Positions 9,193 to 18,310 of a stretch of 50,443 bases of DNA are shown here, piece by piece (position 1 is the stretch's first letter; each line of letters opens with the position of its first letter). The stretch lies in the IMG/VR virus record IMGVR_UViG_3300025132_000057, positions 1 to 50,443 of that record. One strand, written 5' to 3'. The notes under the pieces were generated by a model. The model had not been told where the DNA came from. It saw only the letters and a program-made list of their open reading frames with translations, and did no database searches. The stretch comes from a virus. The position numbers were made by a program, and so were the translations under genes.

Positions 9193-9540
9193 ATGCGTAT
9201 GGACCTGACGAAGATGGACCCAATGGCTCGTAAAATGCGCTCACACGTCGATGCGTTTTTCAAAGCAATCGAAAACAACGATAGCGTATCTGCAAGTTCT
9301 CACATAGGTGAGGTTAGTAAGTACGCAGAATACCTTTCAGAAGATGTATCGAAGGCAATCATAAAATCTGATACACCTTCAACCAACGGTGTCAACGACA
9401 TCTATGCAGGCGGCGTACCAGTTCGTAAGTTCAACAGCATTCAAACCGTTCATGAAGCAACAACACAAGTCTTGCCGGGTACTATCCGAACAAGCCGACG
9501 TGGACCTATCATGCAACGTCGAAACAACAGGAATCTTTGA
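9193..9540 (+). CDS. Small uncharacterised protein after the portal
   Basis: 115 residues, not recognised. ATG 9193 has a strong GGAGG at 9181-9185 with 7-base spacing. A second in-frame ATG lies at 9199, and an out-of-frame ATG at 9188 is ignored. The N-terminal 60 residues are predicted helical and charged, the middle is Thr/Val-rich, and the C-terminus is strongly basic ('RRGPIMQRRNNRNL'), which could touch packaged DNA. It starts a run of three small genes between the portal and the 1806-residue protein. A head accessory role is likely from position only. Confidence 0.75.
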   Translation: MRMDLTKMDPMARKMRSHVDAFFKAIENNDSVSASSHIGEVSKYAEYLSEDVSKAIIKSDTPSTNGVNDIYAGGVPVRKFNSIQTVHEATTQVLPGTIRTSRRGPIMQRRNNRNL

Positions 9541-9549
9541 GGTGAAATA

Positions 9550-9930
9550 ATGAGCGAAGAAGTCGTACAAGAGGGAGCGGCTGAGAAACTCATGGGTGCT
9601 CTTATCAACAAGATGGAGAGCATGGACCAAAGTTTGTCACTTCTCAAAGCAGAAAACGTAGCACTCAAGAACATTGTAGCAGACCCTGCTGCACTTTTGA
9701 AACGTGCTGGATTTATTCGACACGGGTCGAACAGTGCACCGATGGATATTATGCCTGACCTGTTCCGTGGAGATTCACAATATGATATTCTAAAGAACGA
9801 ATCTGACAGTGGAGTTCCGTTGCCTGAAACCAACGCAGACTTCCACGCTATGGATTGGTCGGATATTCATCGCCTTGCAGAAGAATCGAAAGGTAACGGA
9901 AGCATAGGCAACAACATGGGAATGGAGTGA
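9550..9930 (+). CDS. Small helical protein sharing a C-terminal motif with the scaffold
   Basis: 126 residues. ATG 9550 follows a GAGGTGA that overlaps the previous stop. Residues 1-55 form a predicted amphipathic helix or coiled coil. The C-terminal part contains 'MDWSDIHRLAEES', which closely resembles 'MSWDEVHSLAGSI' at the very C-terminus of the protease-scaffold protein (M-x-W-x-acid-I/V-H-x-L-A). Scaffolds commonly bind the capsid shell or portal through a short C-terminal helix, so this protein may dock to the same partner. That is inference. The family is not recognised. Confidence 0.75.
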   Translation: MSEEVVQEGAAEKLMGALINKMESMDQSLSLLKAENVALKNIVADPAALLKRAGFIRHGSNSAPMDIMPDLFRGDSQYDILKNESDSGVPLPETNADFHAMDWSDIHRLAEESKGNGSIGNNMGME

Positions 9931-9934
9931 TAAC

Positions 9935-10315
9935 ATGCGACCACGATACGAACCAAGAAGTTCAAAGATTGACCAATTGATGAAAGCAGCAAAAGAAGTC
10001 GAGAACCGACTTATTACTAAAGAGCAAGGCGTCAACTTCCAACAAAAAGAAGGAACAGCATTAGGCGATGTTCAGTTCCATTCACAAGTCGGCGGCGAGA
10101 CTGGTGTTCAAAACCAATATTATTCGACCAACCAACGACTCATTGATGTCGAAGATGTCAAGAACAAGGGCGCAATTTCAGAGAAGAGCGACATACTCGA
10201 TAAGAATCCGCACTATCCTACAGCCCTTTCAACACTTGCAGGTCACTTTGTAGATGGTGGCGGTGAAGCGCAGTCTCTCAAAAAGGCTTTAGAAACTCGA
10301 CTCAACCGCCAATGA
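9935..10315 (+). CDS. Small uncharacterised head-region protein
   Basis: 126 residues, not recognised. ATG 9935 lies 5 bases after the previous stop, with GGAG and GAGTGA just upstream (9924-9930). Residues 1-30 are basic and helical, the middle is polar, Gln/Gly-rich and beta-prone ('FHSQVGGETGVQNQYY'), and the C-terminus is helical. The stop overlaps the start of the 1806-residue gene as ATGA, so the two are translationally coupled. No Cys or membrane segments. Confidence 0.72.
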   Translation: MRPRYEPRSSKIDQLMKAAKEVENRLITKEQGVNFQQKEGTALGDVQFHSQVGGETGVQNQYYSTNQRLIDVEDVKNKGAISEKSDILDKNPHYPTALSTLAGHFVDGGGEAQSLKKALETRLNRQ

Positions 10316-13300
10316 ATGGCGGTGATTCAGTGACTATTCCAAACCCCAGTGATGGTAACCAAGTCGTTGACCCCGCTCGACAACAGGGCGGCCAATACAG
10401 CGATGAACAGGAATCACTTGGAATCGTCGACCCGATGACCGAGCGCTATGCCACTGGTTTAGAAGAAGCACCCAAAAACATTTCAGAATCATTTCCGGGT
10501 CAGTACCCTGAGGTTGGTCGTATAAGACAACCTCAACACGTCGACCACATAGGTCAGGATTGGTTGCACCAACAGATACTGCCTGCTACAAGAGCACACG
10601 AAGGAACAGCCAGTGAACATTTTGGCGACATGTCGATGTATCACCCTGACGTTGCTCCGCTTTGGGATGAGCGTACTGTCAACAATGGTGTCGATATGCC
10701 TGCATGGTCAGAGCGTTTAGATTCATTTGCACGAAACGGTGTATCGAGAGTACACGATGCAAAAGAAAGAGCACATCGAAAGCACTATCCTGATTCTGCT
10801 CTATACACATATGGTATGTATGGACCTCACAACACACACGTTACACAGCATGAATTGTATGAAAGAAGTTACAACAATTGGCTACAGAGTGAAGAAGGGC
10901 AGGGTTTTTCTAAAGATTTAGATGAAGGTGGTATACATGGTGCTGAACAACAAAGGTATCTTCGACATTATCATTTAGGCTCAACACAAGAATCGTGGAT
11001 GGACGATGACACTCACGAAGAAACAGGTCGACGAAAAGGCTTGGGCGAGATGGATTACTATCTCGGCCTTGAGTGGCTCACACCCGGCGAACGTGCTAAG
11101 GTGTACAGACACATCAAGGAACACGGCTTCCACGACAAAAACAATTACACCATCAGCGACATTCACGTAGGCGACAAGCCTCTTTCGATGGGGCGACTCG
11201 TTTCTAATTATCACCAGCGATACGCCCCAGTATTCAATCATCACACTCGTGACCCTGACGCTACAGGTCAAGCGTTTGCAGTTGGTATGATACCCGGTGG
11301 CTCAACTCAAAAGATGAATCCGAGCACACTTTATGACGATTTAGAAAACAGTGAACTTGGGAAGAAACTTCGTAGATATTATGAGGACTTCGATGATGAG
11401 GTCGAGCACCTTCCGAGATTTGCACAAAATGGTTTCAAGCCGAGTACCGAACCTACGATGGATATGCGTGGGATACATGCTCTCGCAGGTGTAAAGGCAG
11501 GTGCCGACGGTAATCTCACATTCCACAAAAAAGGCGAATCCCCGCATTATGGTGAAGGCTGGACAGGTGACCACGATTGGACAATTCAAGAAGTCGAAGA
11601 TTTCTTAGAGCCGCACTTAGAAATGCAAAAAGCACAAGGTGCAGGTCGAATCGCTCGTAATCATATACAGGCGTACACCTCACCTCACCTCTTGACAGAA
11701 GGCGAAGGTGCACATCCTGAGTCGTACACATTAGGCGAATCAGAATCACTCGCACATCACTGGTCAGTTCCCTTTGAAGGCAGAGGTGGTTTGGGTAAGA
11801 CACACACAACGAAGTTGGATATGATGCACCAGTCTCTTTTACTGGAAGGAGAATATGACGGACTGCTCGGTCGTAAGCAGGCGAGACAAGACGTGTTCAG
11901 TGGACGACCGCTTCCATCGGGGGAGGCTTTAGAGACGAAGGGCGGTGAAGTGCTAAACCTGCACAGTAAGGTCAGCGGTTTGCTCGCTCCGTTCTACCCG
12001 CCTATATCTGAACTTGGAGAAGCACGTCGTGCAATCAAACGAAGAAACCAAGTCGAAATGACGTCTGTGTCGGAGATTGACCCTACTGCTGGTTTTATCG
12101 CATCGCTTTCTCACCACAATACGTTCATATCGGGTACAGGTGCGTTATCCAATGCAAAGGTCAATCAAGGTTTGCAGGGTACTACTCATTCGCCTGAACA
12201 TCACAACAAATTATACAGGCAATCGTTAGCGGCAGGTCGCACAGAAGGTACAAGTAAGTTGAAAGATTTACGTGCCGAACTAAGTGGATTTATGGAACCA
12301 TATAGATTTACACACGGTATAGGTCACGCATTTGGACAAGGTGTTGAGGATGATAAATTAAAGCGAGACGGTGATGTTTCTCACGAAGCCATAAAACTGG
12401 TCGGTATGATTGGCGGATTGAACAACCCTGCTATGCCTGCTCAATACGATGTTAGTGCTCCTCATCAGTTACCGTATGAGGCAAAACTGCCGATTAGCAG
12501 AGAAGATTACAACTTGCGTCACAAAACACATGCTGACCACTATGAAGAAAGTAAGAAAAAGTCGGCTGAACTTGATGAAATACTTAGAAATATGGAAACC
12601 AACATGAGTCGTGAAGAAAGACTTACTATGGAACGCTCTCTTCAAAATTTAGAAACACGTCCACTTCGTGAGAATGAAGTTAGGTACAAATCATTACATT
12701 CCCAAAGGGAAGCATTGGATGAAAAAACTCATGAATATGATGAAGCCGAAGAGGAATTGAATAAATTATTTGAAGAACGAGAATTGCTTCCAGAAGGCAG
12801 TGAAGGACGTGACCACCTTGACCATCTAATTGATGAACAAAGTGAAGTGTTAAGAGAGATAGGTCGAAAACACTACGGTTCTAATTCAAGAGGTCAAAAG
12901 AAGGTTGACGTCGACGAAACACATCACAAGCAAGTCTCAGGTCATCACGAAGCAATCGCACAGATGGCTGAGAAGATTGGTGAAGAGATTGAAAAGCAAA
13001 TGCCTGAATTGTATTCAATGGTGCATCCTGACACTATGGCTGCTTGGAAAATGTTTGCAGCCAATAAGTATCTTGCTGAACAGGACTCAGAACATCACAA
13101 TTTGACCGCTCCAGTAGCAGGTCACGAAGTAGTTGAATCACCAATGAAAGGTAAGATGGACAACAGTCATGATGGTATGTCTTACAATGTGCATGAACAC
13201 GGTCATGAAATCAATTCGGATATGAGCAAAGATGATGTTGCTAAGTTGTTGTTTGGTGATGACCCTAAGCCGTATCAGATTCGTATGGCGAAAGATTTGC

Positions 13301-15732
13301 TAAGTAAAGTTGAGAAAAGAGGTAAACCACTCAAAGCAATATCAATGATGGACTTGTCAGGTCGTATGGCTGAATCAGGCGACAAACACTTCTCAGGCAT
13401 GAAAGCACTTGGTCATGAGAATGTTCTTGAGGACTTGGTTAGTTTCAAGCGACATAAACCTGATTATGATAACGACCCTTCATACACTATTCCCACAAAG
13501 CGTACAGTCCCTGCTTCTGGAGGTAGAGGTAAAAACCCACACCCCAGTCGTGATACAATTAGGCGTCACCCTTCGTACAAAGTAGGTAAACAGTTTTTGC
13601 AAGCAATATCCACTCAAGGCCGAAAAGAAGACTTGGGTGAACGCTCTATGGAAATAATGATGCCTTCGTCACTTAGCCAAGAGGACATGAAAGGAAAATT
13701 TAGAAATAAAAACTTGGGTTACGACGAACTGAGAAGCAAACCCGATGTCATCATCAACGAAGCATATCTACATGACATGGTCAACCATCTTCATGGACTT
13801 ATGGTAACAGATGCAGACGAATATGACGCATCAAAAGTCATTGATACAGAAAACAAGCCAGCACTGCTCCACAAACCAATCGGTCGAGCAGGTCACCCCA
13901 AGACAAAGGCCAGTATCATGTCGATGTTTAATTCCGATGGCCTGCGAGGAAATTTTGGTCACGTTCACGAAATACCGTTCCGTATGCACGTTGACAAGAG
14001 GACAGGTCAAATGTCGTTCAAGCAACGTAACACTCCTAAGAAGATGAGGCTAATAACGCCAAACGAGAACACGATACGCAGAATCATGCCTGAGCACCTT
14101 TTGGGACAATTAGGTACATCTGAATTCCGCACCAACCCTTTTCAATTGCAACCCCCAGCGGCACGTGTGAACAGAGTAGGTCAACCGTTTATGGACACTG
14201 CTTCGGCGTTCCACACGAAAATGGATGGACCAGCACTGCTTGCATCGTTGACGAACCCTGATTATATCCGTAAGGATATGCCTGAGGGCTTGCCATCACT
14301 GCAACCGATGCATCGAATCTTTGACATCGATGACCTTGAACACCTACGTGGTTTCACAGGCGACTGGATTGTAAGCGCATATCCCGAAGGCAAGCGAATG
14401 TTCGTTACTAAGAAAGACGACGATGTCGAGAGTAAGGGTTCGCTTACTGATGAAGAAAAGAAAGCATTCAAGCAGGTGTCTGACAAAGACTTCGTTGTCG
14501 ATGTCATCCGTACAGACAAAGGACTCTACATCTTTGAAGTCGTAGAGTTCGATGATAAAGAGGTACACGACATACCGATTCAGGACAGAATCAAACTTTT
14601 GCGTGGTGCACTGGAAAGCGTCGAAGGTATCGATGCACCAAGCGCATCCGACACAAAACTCACAGATGACGTAGGACTGGCTGACGCTATCAAGAACATT
14701 GACAGCGACCGTGTTATACTACGTGATGCTAAATCCACATACATGAAAGGAGAGGCTCGCCATCCTAAGTGGGTCTTGTACCAGAAAGGCAACGATGTCA
14801 CACTCATGGTTCTTGAGCGACGAGGCGAATCACCCTACGTCTATCGACTCGGCACAGGTCCAATCATACACGGAGAGGACTTAGGTGACCGAGCGGTCAA
14901 GATTGAAGATGACATATACATGGACATCGGAGCCTCATTCAATTCACCTGACAAGTACGAAGTCGGAGACTATGTCAAAGTCAACGTATCGAATGTAACA
15001 GAAGGCCACGCATCTGAGAATCAAAAGGTGTATACTGTACACGCACCTCAAATCGAAGGTGAGGCGGAAGGTGAACCACTCGTTAGTACAGAGAGCCTTG
15101 CTATGTTAGCAAAGGCTGACTTCGACCAAAGTCCACTTAGTATCTATAGAAGTGATAGGCACATCCGAGTTTCGTTTGAAGCAGGTGACGTTCTGTACAA
15201 GGCTACGACACGTGGTCAGTATTGGACTGTACACACACCTGTAGCAGACAATGGTTATCTTATTCGTTTGGCTGAAAGCCAGCGACCTTTCTGGTCACCC
15301 GTTGCTGGTGTTATGCTCAAAGGTGACTTCTCTATAGAAGAACGTGAGGATAAGGCCGAAGTACACGAAAGCAAGAACGACGGCAAGCCGCTCATACCTC
15401 CAAAGAAGATTGAAGGTACTGGTACGTGGGACAAAGAGAAAGTCAAGGTCATGAAGAAGAGCGCTGAACTCCTTGAGAAATTATTATCGAAGAGTGGTAT
15501 AGGTCAAGTAGGTATGTCATCGGCTGGTCCCAAAGGACTTGGTATAGACGTAGGTACACCTATACAGTCACCTACAGGACCTACGAACCCTGATGATGCG
15601 AAAACTATGCCTGACTACGATGTTCGTGATGTTGAGCGTGAGAAGAAGGATAAGGAAGAAGAATCGAAGGACGTCGAAGAAGTTGATAGTAAGTTAGAAC
15701 TTACAGAGGACAAGGCTGTATACCATATCTAA
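10312..15732 (+). CDS. 1806-residue structural-module protein with a degenerate ATP-dependent DNA ligase-like domain
   Basis: The start is the ATGA overlap at 10312. Residues 1-740 are hydrophilic, His/Gly/Asp-rich and unrecognised. Residues about 745-880 form a long Glu/Lys/Arg coiled coil. Residues about 1336-1495 match the nucleotidyltransferase core of ATP-dependent DNA ligases in motif order and spacing: motif I as 'YPEGKR' (1357-1362, where an active enzyme has Lys-x-Asp-Gly-x-Arg), motif III 'FVVDVIRTDKG' (from 1394), IIIa 'YIFEVVEFDDKEV' then 'IPIQDRIKLL', motif IV 'DRVILRD' (1466-1472) followed by 'STYMKG', and motif V 'WVLYQK' (1487-1492). An OB-like segment follows ('YEVGDYVKVNVSNV'). 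The nucleotide-accepting Lys is Tyr1357, so it is probably inactive and may bind DNA ends. It sits between the portal and protease genes, so it is probably a minor capsid or ejected protein. The frame is certain; the ligase similarity was read by eye and is good but unconfirmed. Confidence 0.85.
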   Translation: MNGGDSVTIPNPSDGNQVVDPARQQGGQYSDEQESLGIVDPMTERYATGLEEAPKNISESFPGQYPEVGRIRQPQHVDHIGQDWLHQQILPATRAHEGTASEHFGDMSMYHPDVAPLWDERTVNNGVDMPAWSERLDSFARNGVSRVHDAKERAHRKHYPDSALYTYGMYGPHNTHVTQHELYERSYNNWLQSEEGQGFSKDLDEGGIHGAEQQRYLRHYHLGSTQESWMDDDTHEETGRRKGLGEMDYYLGLEWLTPGERAKVYRHIKEHGFHDKNNYTISDIHVGDKPLSMGRLVSNYHQRYAPVFNHHTRDPDATGQAFAVGMIPGGSTQKMNPSTLYDDLENSELGKKLRRYYEDFDDEVEHLPRFAQNGFKPSTEPTMDMRGIHALAGVKAGADGNLTFHKKGESPHYGEGWTGDHDWTIQEVEDFLEPHLEMQKAQGAGRIARNHIQAYTSPHLLTEGEGAHPESYTLGESESLAHHWSVPFEGRGGLGKTHTTKLDMMHQSLLLEGEYDGLLGRKQARQDVFSGRPLPSGEALETKGGEVLNLHSKVSGLLAPFYPPISELGEARRAIKRRNQVEMTSVSEIDPTAGFIASLSHHNTFISGTGALSNAKVNQGLQGTTHSPEHHNKLYRQSLAAGRTEGTSKLKDLRAELSGFMEPYRFTHGIGHAFGQGVEDDKLKRDGDVSHEAIKLVGMIGGLNNPAMPAQYDVSAPHQLPYEAKLPISREDYNLRHKTHADHYEESKKKSAELDEILRNMETNMSREERLTMERSLQNLETRPLRENEVRYKSLHSQREALDEKTHEYDEAEEELNKLFEERELLPEGSEGRDHLDHLIDEQSEVLREIGRKHYGSNSRGQKKVDVDETHHKQVSGHHEAIAQMAEKIGEEIEKQMPELYSMVHPDTMAAWKMFAANKYLAEQDSEHHNLTAPVAGHEVVESPMKGKMDNSHDGMSYNVHEHGHEINSDMSKDDVAKLLFGDDPKPYQIRMAKDLLSKVEKRGKPLKAISMMDLSGRMAESGDKHFSGMKALGHENVLEDLVSFKRHKPDYDNDPSYTIPTKRTVPASGGRGKNPHPSRDTIRRHPSYKVGKQFLQAISTQGRKEDLGERSMEIMMPSSLSQEDMKGKFRNKNLGYDELRSKPDVIINEAYLHDMVNHLHGLMVTDADEYDASKVIDTENKPALLHKPIGRAGHPKTKASIMSMFNSDGLRGNFGHVHEIPFRMHVDKRTGQMSFKQRNTPKKMRLITPNENTIRRIMPEHLLGQLGTSEFRTNPFQLQPPAARVNRVGQPFMDTASAFHTKMDGPALLASLTNPDYIRKDMPEGLPSLQPMHRIFDIDDLEHLRGFTGDWIVSAYPEGKRMFVTKKDDDVESKGSLTDEEKKAFKQVSDKDFVVDVIRTDKGLYIFEVVEFDDKEVHDIPIQDRIKLLRGALESVEGIDAPSASDTKLTDDVGLADAIKNIDSDRVILRDAKSTYMKGEARHPKWVLYQKGNDVTLMVLERRGESPYVYRLGTGPIIHGEDLGDRAVKIEDDIYMDIGASFNSPDKYEVGDYVKVNVSNVTEGHASENQKVYTVHAPQIEGEAEGEPLVSTESLAMLAKADFDQSPLSIYRSDRHIRVSFEAGDVLYKATTRGQYWTVHTPVADNGYLIRLAESQRPFWSPVAGVMLKGDFSIEEREDKAEVHESKNDGKPLIPPKKIEGTGTWDKEKVKVMKKSAELLEKLLSKSGIGQVGMSSAGPKGLGIDVGTPIQSPTGPTNPDDAKTMPDYDVRDVEREKKDKEEESKDVEEVDSKLELTEDKAVYHI

Positions 15733-15741
15733 CTATATAGA

Positions 15742-17160
15742 ATGACAGATGTAAGGGATAGCATGGTCATGGCATCGCCACTACAAACCTCTCGCTTTGA
15801 GAGCAGTGGAACCCTATCGCTTTTGAAGAGCGACCGTGACCTCGTCATTGCAGGTTATGCAAGCGTTGAGATGGTCGACAAACAAGGTGACCTCATTACA
15901 ACTGGTGCACTTAAGGGTGCATTTGACGGCTTCATGAAGGCGGAAGGATTCCGCAACGTACAACTCGCACACTCCAACATTCAAGTTGGAAGTGTTATTC
16001 CAGAGTACACTGACAGCAGTGGACGACTTTGGAAGTCTGGTGTCGATGACGCTGGACTCTTTGTTGTCATCCAAGTACGTGATGACATCGAAAAGGCTCG
16101 TGAAGTAGCCAATGAAATTCGCAAAGGCGCCCTTAGGGGTTTCAGTATCGGTGGACAAGCATTCAAGAGAATGAAGAAAGCCGACCAGAAACACGGTGAT
16201 TACACCGAGATTTCTAAACTGGAACTTCACGAGGTAACGATTTGTGAAAAAGGTATTAACCCGGAGGCGACATTCCGTATATTGAAGGAGGACACAACAA
16301 TGACTGAAAACACAGACATGAACACAATGAGCGAATTGTCGTCCGTCTTGGACCGCATAAACACCCGTCTTGACGTAATGGAAAAGGGCGAGGATGATAA
16401 AAAGATGCCTGCTTTCCTTCAAGGGAAAGACAAAGACGACGATGAGGATGATGACCAAGACAAAGGCAAAGAAATCGCCAATAACAAGAAAGAAGAAAAG
16501 ATGTACGGCTCCGACGAGCAGAAATCTGAATTCTCTGACGTTATCACACAAGACTACTTGCACTGGATGGAGAACACACTCAAGTCAGGCGGCGTTGATA
16601 TTAACAGCGCTCGCTCTCACTTCGATGCACTTGAGAAGGCACAACTTGGTGGCTTCGACAACCCATCCTCAGTCGATGGTGCTGACTACTTCGCTGGGCA
16701 AGTCAAAGGACGAGCCCAAGAAGGTGGCAACCCATCAACTGGCGCAATCGGTAAACTCAACAGCGGCTCCAAAGCCGACGTTGCAAAGGGTTACCTTTCA
16801 CCAGAAGATTTGAGCGCAGCACAACTTGAAGAAGCATATGCTGCTTACAAGGCTGCTTCAATCGAGAAGCAACTCAAAGGCACACTCAGTGAAGTTTTCG
16901 CTGACCGCCTTGCAAAAGAACAGCGAGATGAGGCTCACAGCCGACAAGCACAAGCATTCGACGCTCGTGCTCCACTCGCTAACATCGAAAAGGCTGTCGC
17001 CGCTCTAAGCGACCGAATCGACAACCTTGGCAGTGGCTCTGCTGGAACAAGTATCCAGAAGTCCGCTGTTTCTAACATCGAAATCCCTTCCACCGTTGAC
17101 ATGGGTAACATGTCTTGGGATGAGGTACACAGCCTCGCAGGGAGCATTTTCAACCAATGA
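15742..17160 (+). CDS. HK97-type prohead protease fused to a C-terminal scaffold
   Basis: Cleaves scaffold and possibly other head proteins during capsid maturation. Residues about 15-185 are the protease: His77 in 'VQLAHSNIQ' and Ser135 in 'GALRGFSIGG' are the expected catalytic pair, and 'LELHEVTICEKGINPEA' is the typical last strand. Residues about 225-255 are an Asp/Lys-rich linker. Residues about 258-472 are helical and Ala/Gln/Lys-rich, scaffold-like, ending in 'MSWDEVHSLAGSI'. ATG 15742 has no ribosome binding site; ATG 15763, preceded by AAGGGA, is a good alternative start. An internal in-frame ATG at 16300 with a perfect ribosome binding site probably yields the scaffold alone. The major capsid gene follows within 16 bases, the usual order. 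Confidence 0.93.
   Translation: MTDVRDSMVMASPLQTSRFESSGTLSLLKSDRDLVIAGYASVEMVDKQGDLITTGALKGAFDGFMKAEGFRNVQLAHSNIQVGSVIPEYTDSSGRLWKSGVDDAGLFVVIQVRDDIEKAREVANEIRKGALRGFSIGGQAFKRMKKADQKHGDYTEISKLELHEVTICEKGINPEATFRILKEDTTMTENTDMNTMSELSSVLDRINTRLDVMEKGEDDKKMPAFLQGKDKDDDEDDDQDKGKEIANNKKEEKMYGSDEQKSEFSDVITQDYLHWMENTLKSGGVDINSARSHFDALEKAQLGGFDNPSSVDGADYFAGQVKGRAQEGGNPSTGAIGKLNSGSKADVAKGYLSPEDLSAAQLEEAYAAYKAASIEKQLKGTLSEVFADRLAKEQRDEAHSRQAQAFDARAPLANIEKAVAALSDRIDNLGSGSAGTSIQKSAVSNIEIPSTVDMGNMSWDEVHSLAGSIFNQ
16285..16291 (+). promoter_or_regulatory. Internal ribosome binding site AAGGAGG for the nested scaffold
   Basis: AAGGAGG with 8-base spacing to the in-frame ATG at 16300. It is one of the strongest matches to the anti-Shine-Dalgarno consensus seen in this window, and it lies inside a coding frame. 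Confidence 0.6.
16300..17160 (+). CDS. Nested in-frame scaffold protein (internal start within the protease gene)
   Basis: Probable 286-residue scaffold made from ATG 16300 (Met187 of the protease fusion). An uninterrupted AAGGAGG at 16285-16291 lies 8 bases upstream of this ATG, better than the signal of the full-length start. The point of initiation falls exactly at the end of the protease domain. The same arrangement is known in lambda, where Nu3 is nested in frame inside gene C. The product is acidic near the N-terminus, helical after it, and carries the C-terminal 'MSWDEVHSLA' motif. A higher yield of scaffold than protease would fit assembly needs. The start signal is seen directly; its use is inference. 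Confidence 0.6.
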   Translation: MTENTDMNTMSELSSVLDRINTRLDVMEKGEDDKKMPAFLQGKDKDDDEDDDQDKGKEIANNKKEEKMYGSDEQKSEFSDVITQDYLHWMENTLKSGGVDINSARSHFDALEKAQLGGFDNPSSVDGADYFAGQVKGRAQEGGNPSTGAIGKLNSGSKADVAKGYLSPEDLSAAQLEEAYAAYKAASIEKQLKGTLSEVFADRLAKEQRDEAHSRQAQAFDARAPLANIEKAVAALSDRIDNLGSGSAGTSIQKSAVSNIEIPSTVDMGNMSWDEVHSLAGSIFNQ

Positions 17161-17175
17161 ATGGAGTGATTAAGA

Positions 17176-18273
17176 ATGGCAAGAAATTATCTAAGAACAA
17201 TAACCGACATGGAACGCTACTACTATGGTGCAGGCTCTAACATGGGCTTCCACTACTCAGGCAGCGAACTTCTGAAAGCAGACGCACCTATGCTGTCCAC
17301 AACTGCTGGTACTTACCAAGCAATCTACGGACGCAAGGTTTGGTCACAACTCAACCAAGAGTTCAACGCATTTTCAATTCTTCCTAAGAAACCTTGGGAC
17401 CGAAGTGGATGGCGTGTTGTAACCGCTCGTCCTGATTCCACCAAGGGTGGCGGAATTGCGGAGAACGGTACTCTACCTGAAACCACAAAACCAGTTTTCC
17501 AACACATCGCTGCAAAGCCTAAGACCATTGCACACACCTTCGACATGAGCGAAGTTGCAATCTTCCTTAACGACAAGGATGACGGACTTGGCGACATTCG
17601 CAGTGTTCTCAAAGAAGAAATGGGTAAGCACCACGCTGAGGAAATCAACAAGATGCTTCTCCAAGACAAAGGAACTGCTGCTGGCAACGACTACGAGTCT
17701 CTTGACCGTATCGCAACTGGTGACACCGCTGCTACTAACGACATCTACAGCATCGACCGAAGTGCAAACTCTTGGTCCCTCGCTGAGCACAACGAAAACA
17801 GCGGAACTGACAGAACACTCAGCCTTGACCACCTCGACGACATCTTCCAGAAGATTTGGGTACGTGGTGGAAACCCTAAGGTTATCCTCACTGGATACGA
17901 CACATTGATGAGAATTCAACAACTTCTACAATCCCAACAAAGATTCATGGAAGAAAAGAGAGTCACCCCAACCTTCAACGGTGTAAAGGGTGTACCCGGT
18001 GTTGAAGCAGGTTTCATTGTTGCTACATACAACGGTGTTCCAATCATTCCATCCAAGGACGTTGAGCCTGACACAATCAGTCGTATGTACTTCTTGGACA
18101 CTGATTACCTACACTTTAGTGTTGCAAAACCAACTCAATACTTTGAGTCTGGTATTGAAACCGGTGACCCATTCGCCATTAACCGCCTCGGTCAAGAGGG
18201 ACTTTACCGAACTATGGGTGAAGTATGGACAACTTTCTTTGGAGGTCACGGTTCAATCCGAGACTTGAAGTGA
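17176..18273 (+). CDS. Major capsid protein, HK97 fold
   Basis: Builds the icosahedral shell. 365 residues; ATG 17176 follows the protease-scaffold stop by 15 bases with GGAGTGA upstream. Order and features fit the HK97 fold: an N-arm of about 50 residues, an E-loop region around 'RVVTARPDSTKGGGIAENG', a spine helix region around 'IRSVLKEEMGKHHAEEINK', and P/A-domain strands such as 'NPKVILTGYDTLMRIQQLL', which is typical of archaeal and bacterial HK97-like capsid proteins. There is no long delta domain at the N-terminus, consistent with a separate scaffold. The C-terminal part carries strands such as 'DTDYLHFSVAKPTQYFE' and ends with 'SIRDLK'. The assignment rests on position and fold pattern; no sequence search was possible. 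Confidence 0.9.
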   Translation: MARNYLRTITDMERYYYGAGSNMGFHYSGSELLKADAPMLSTTAGTYQAIYGRKVWSQLNQEFNAFSILPKKPWDRSGWRVVTARPDSTKGGGIAENGTLPETTKPVFQHIAAKPKTIAHTFDMSEVAIFLNDKDDGLGDIRSVLKEEMGKHHAEEINKMLLQDKGTAAGNDYESLDRIATGDTAATNDIYSIDRSANSWSLAEHNENSGTDRTLSLDHLDDIFQKIWVRGGNPKVILTGYDTLMRIQQLLQSQQRFMEEKRVTPTFNGVKGVPGVEAGFIVATYNGVPIIPSKDVEPDTISRMYFLDTDYLHFSVAKPTQYFESGIETGDPFAINRLGQEGLYRTMGEVWTTFFGGHGSIRDLK

Positions 18274-18310
18274 GGCTAATGGAGAATCAAAATAACAGGA
18301 GATGAAAACT

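Noticed and set aside
13183-13212. HEHGH sequence in the 1806-residue protein, like the HExxH metalloprotease motif
   Set aside because: The protein is very rich in His and Glu, and no third ligand or helix pattern of a metallopeptidase is seen around it.
15731-15744. AACTATATAG just before the protease gene as a TATA-box promoter
   Set aside because: Only 3-12 bases from the start codon, too close for an archaeal TATA box serving this gene, and a single match to a short AT-rich word.
15814-16563. 249-codon open frame on the - strand across the protease gene
   Set aside because: It mirrors the codon pattern of the protease gene; its Phe/Val/Ile-rich part is the antisense of the Asp/Lys-rich linker. 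No ribosome binding site and no neighbours on that strand.
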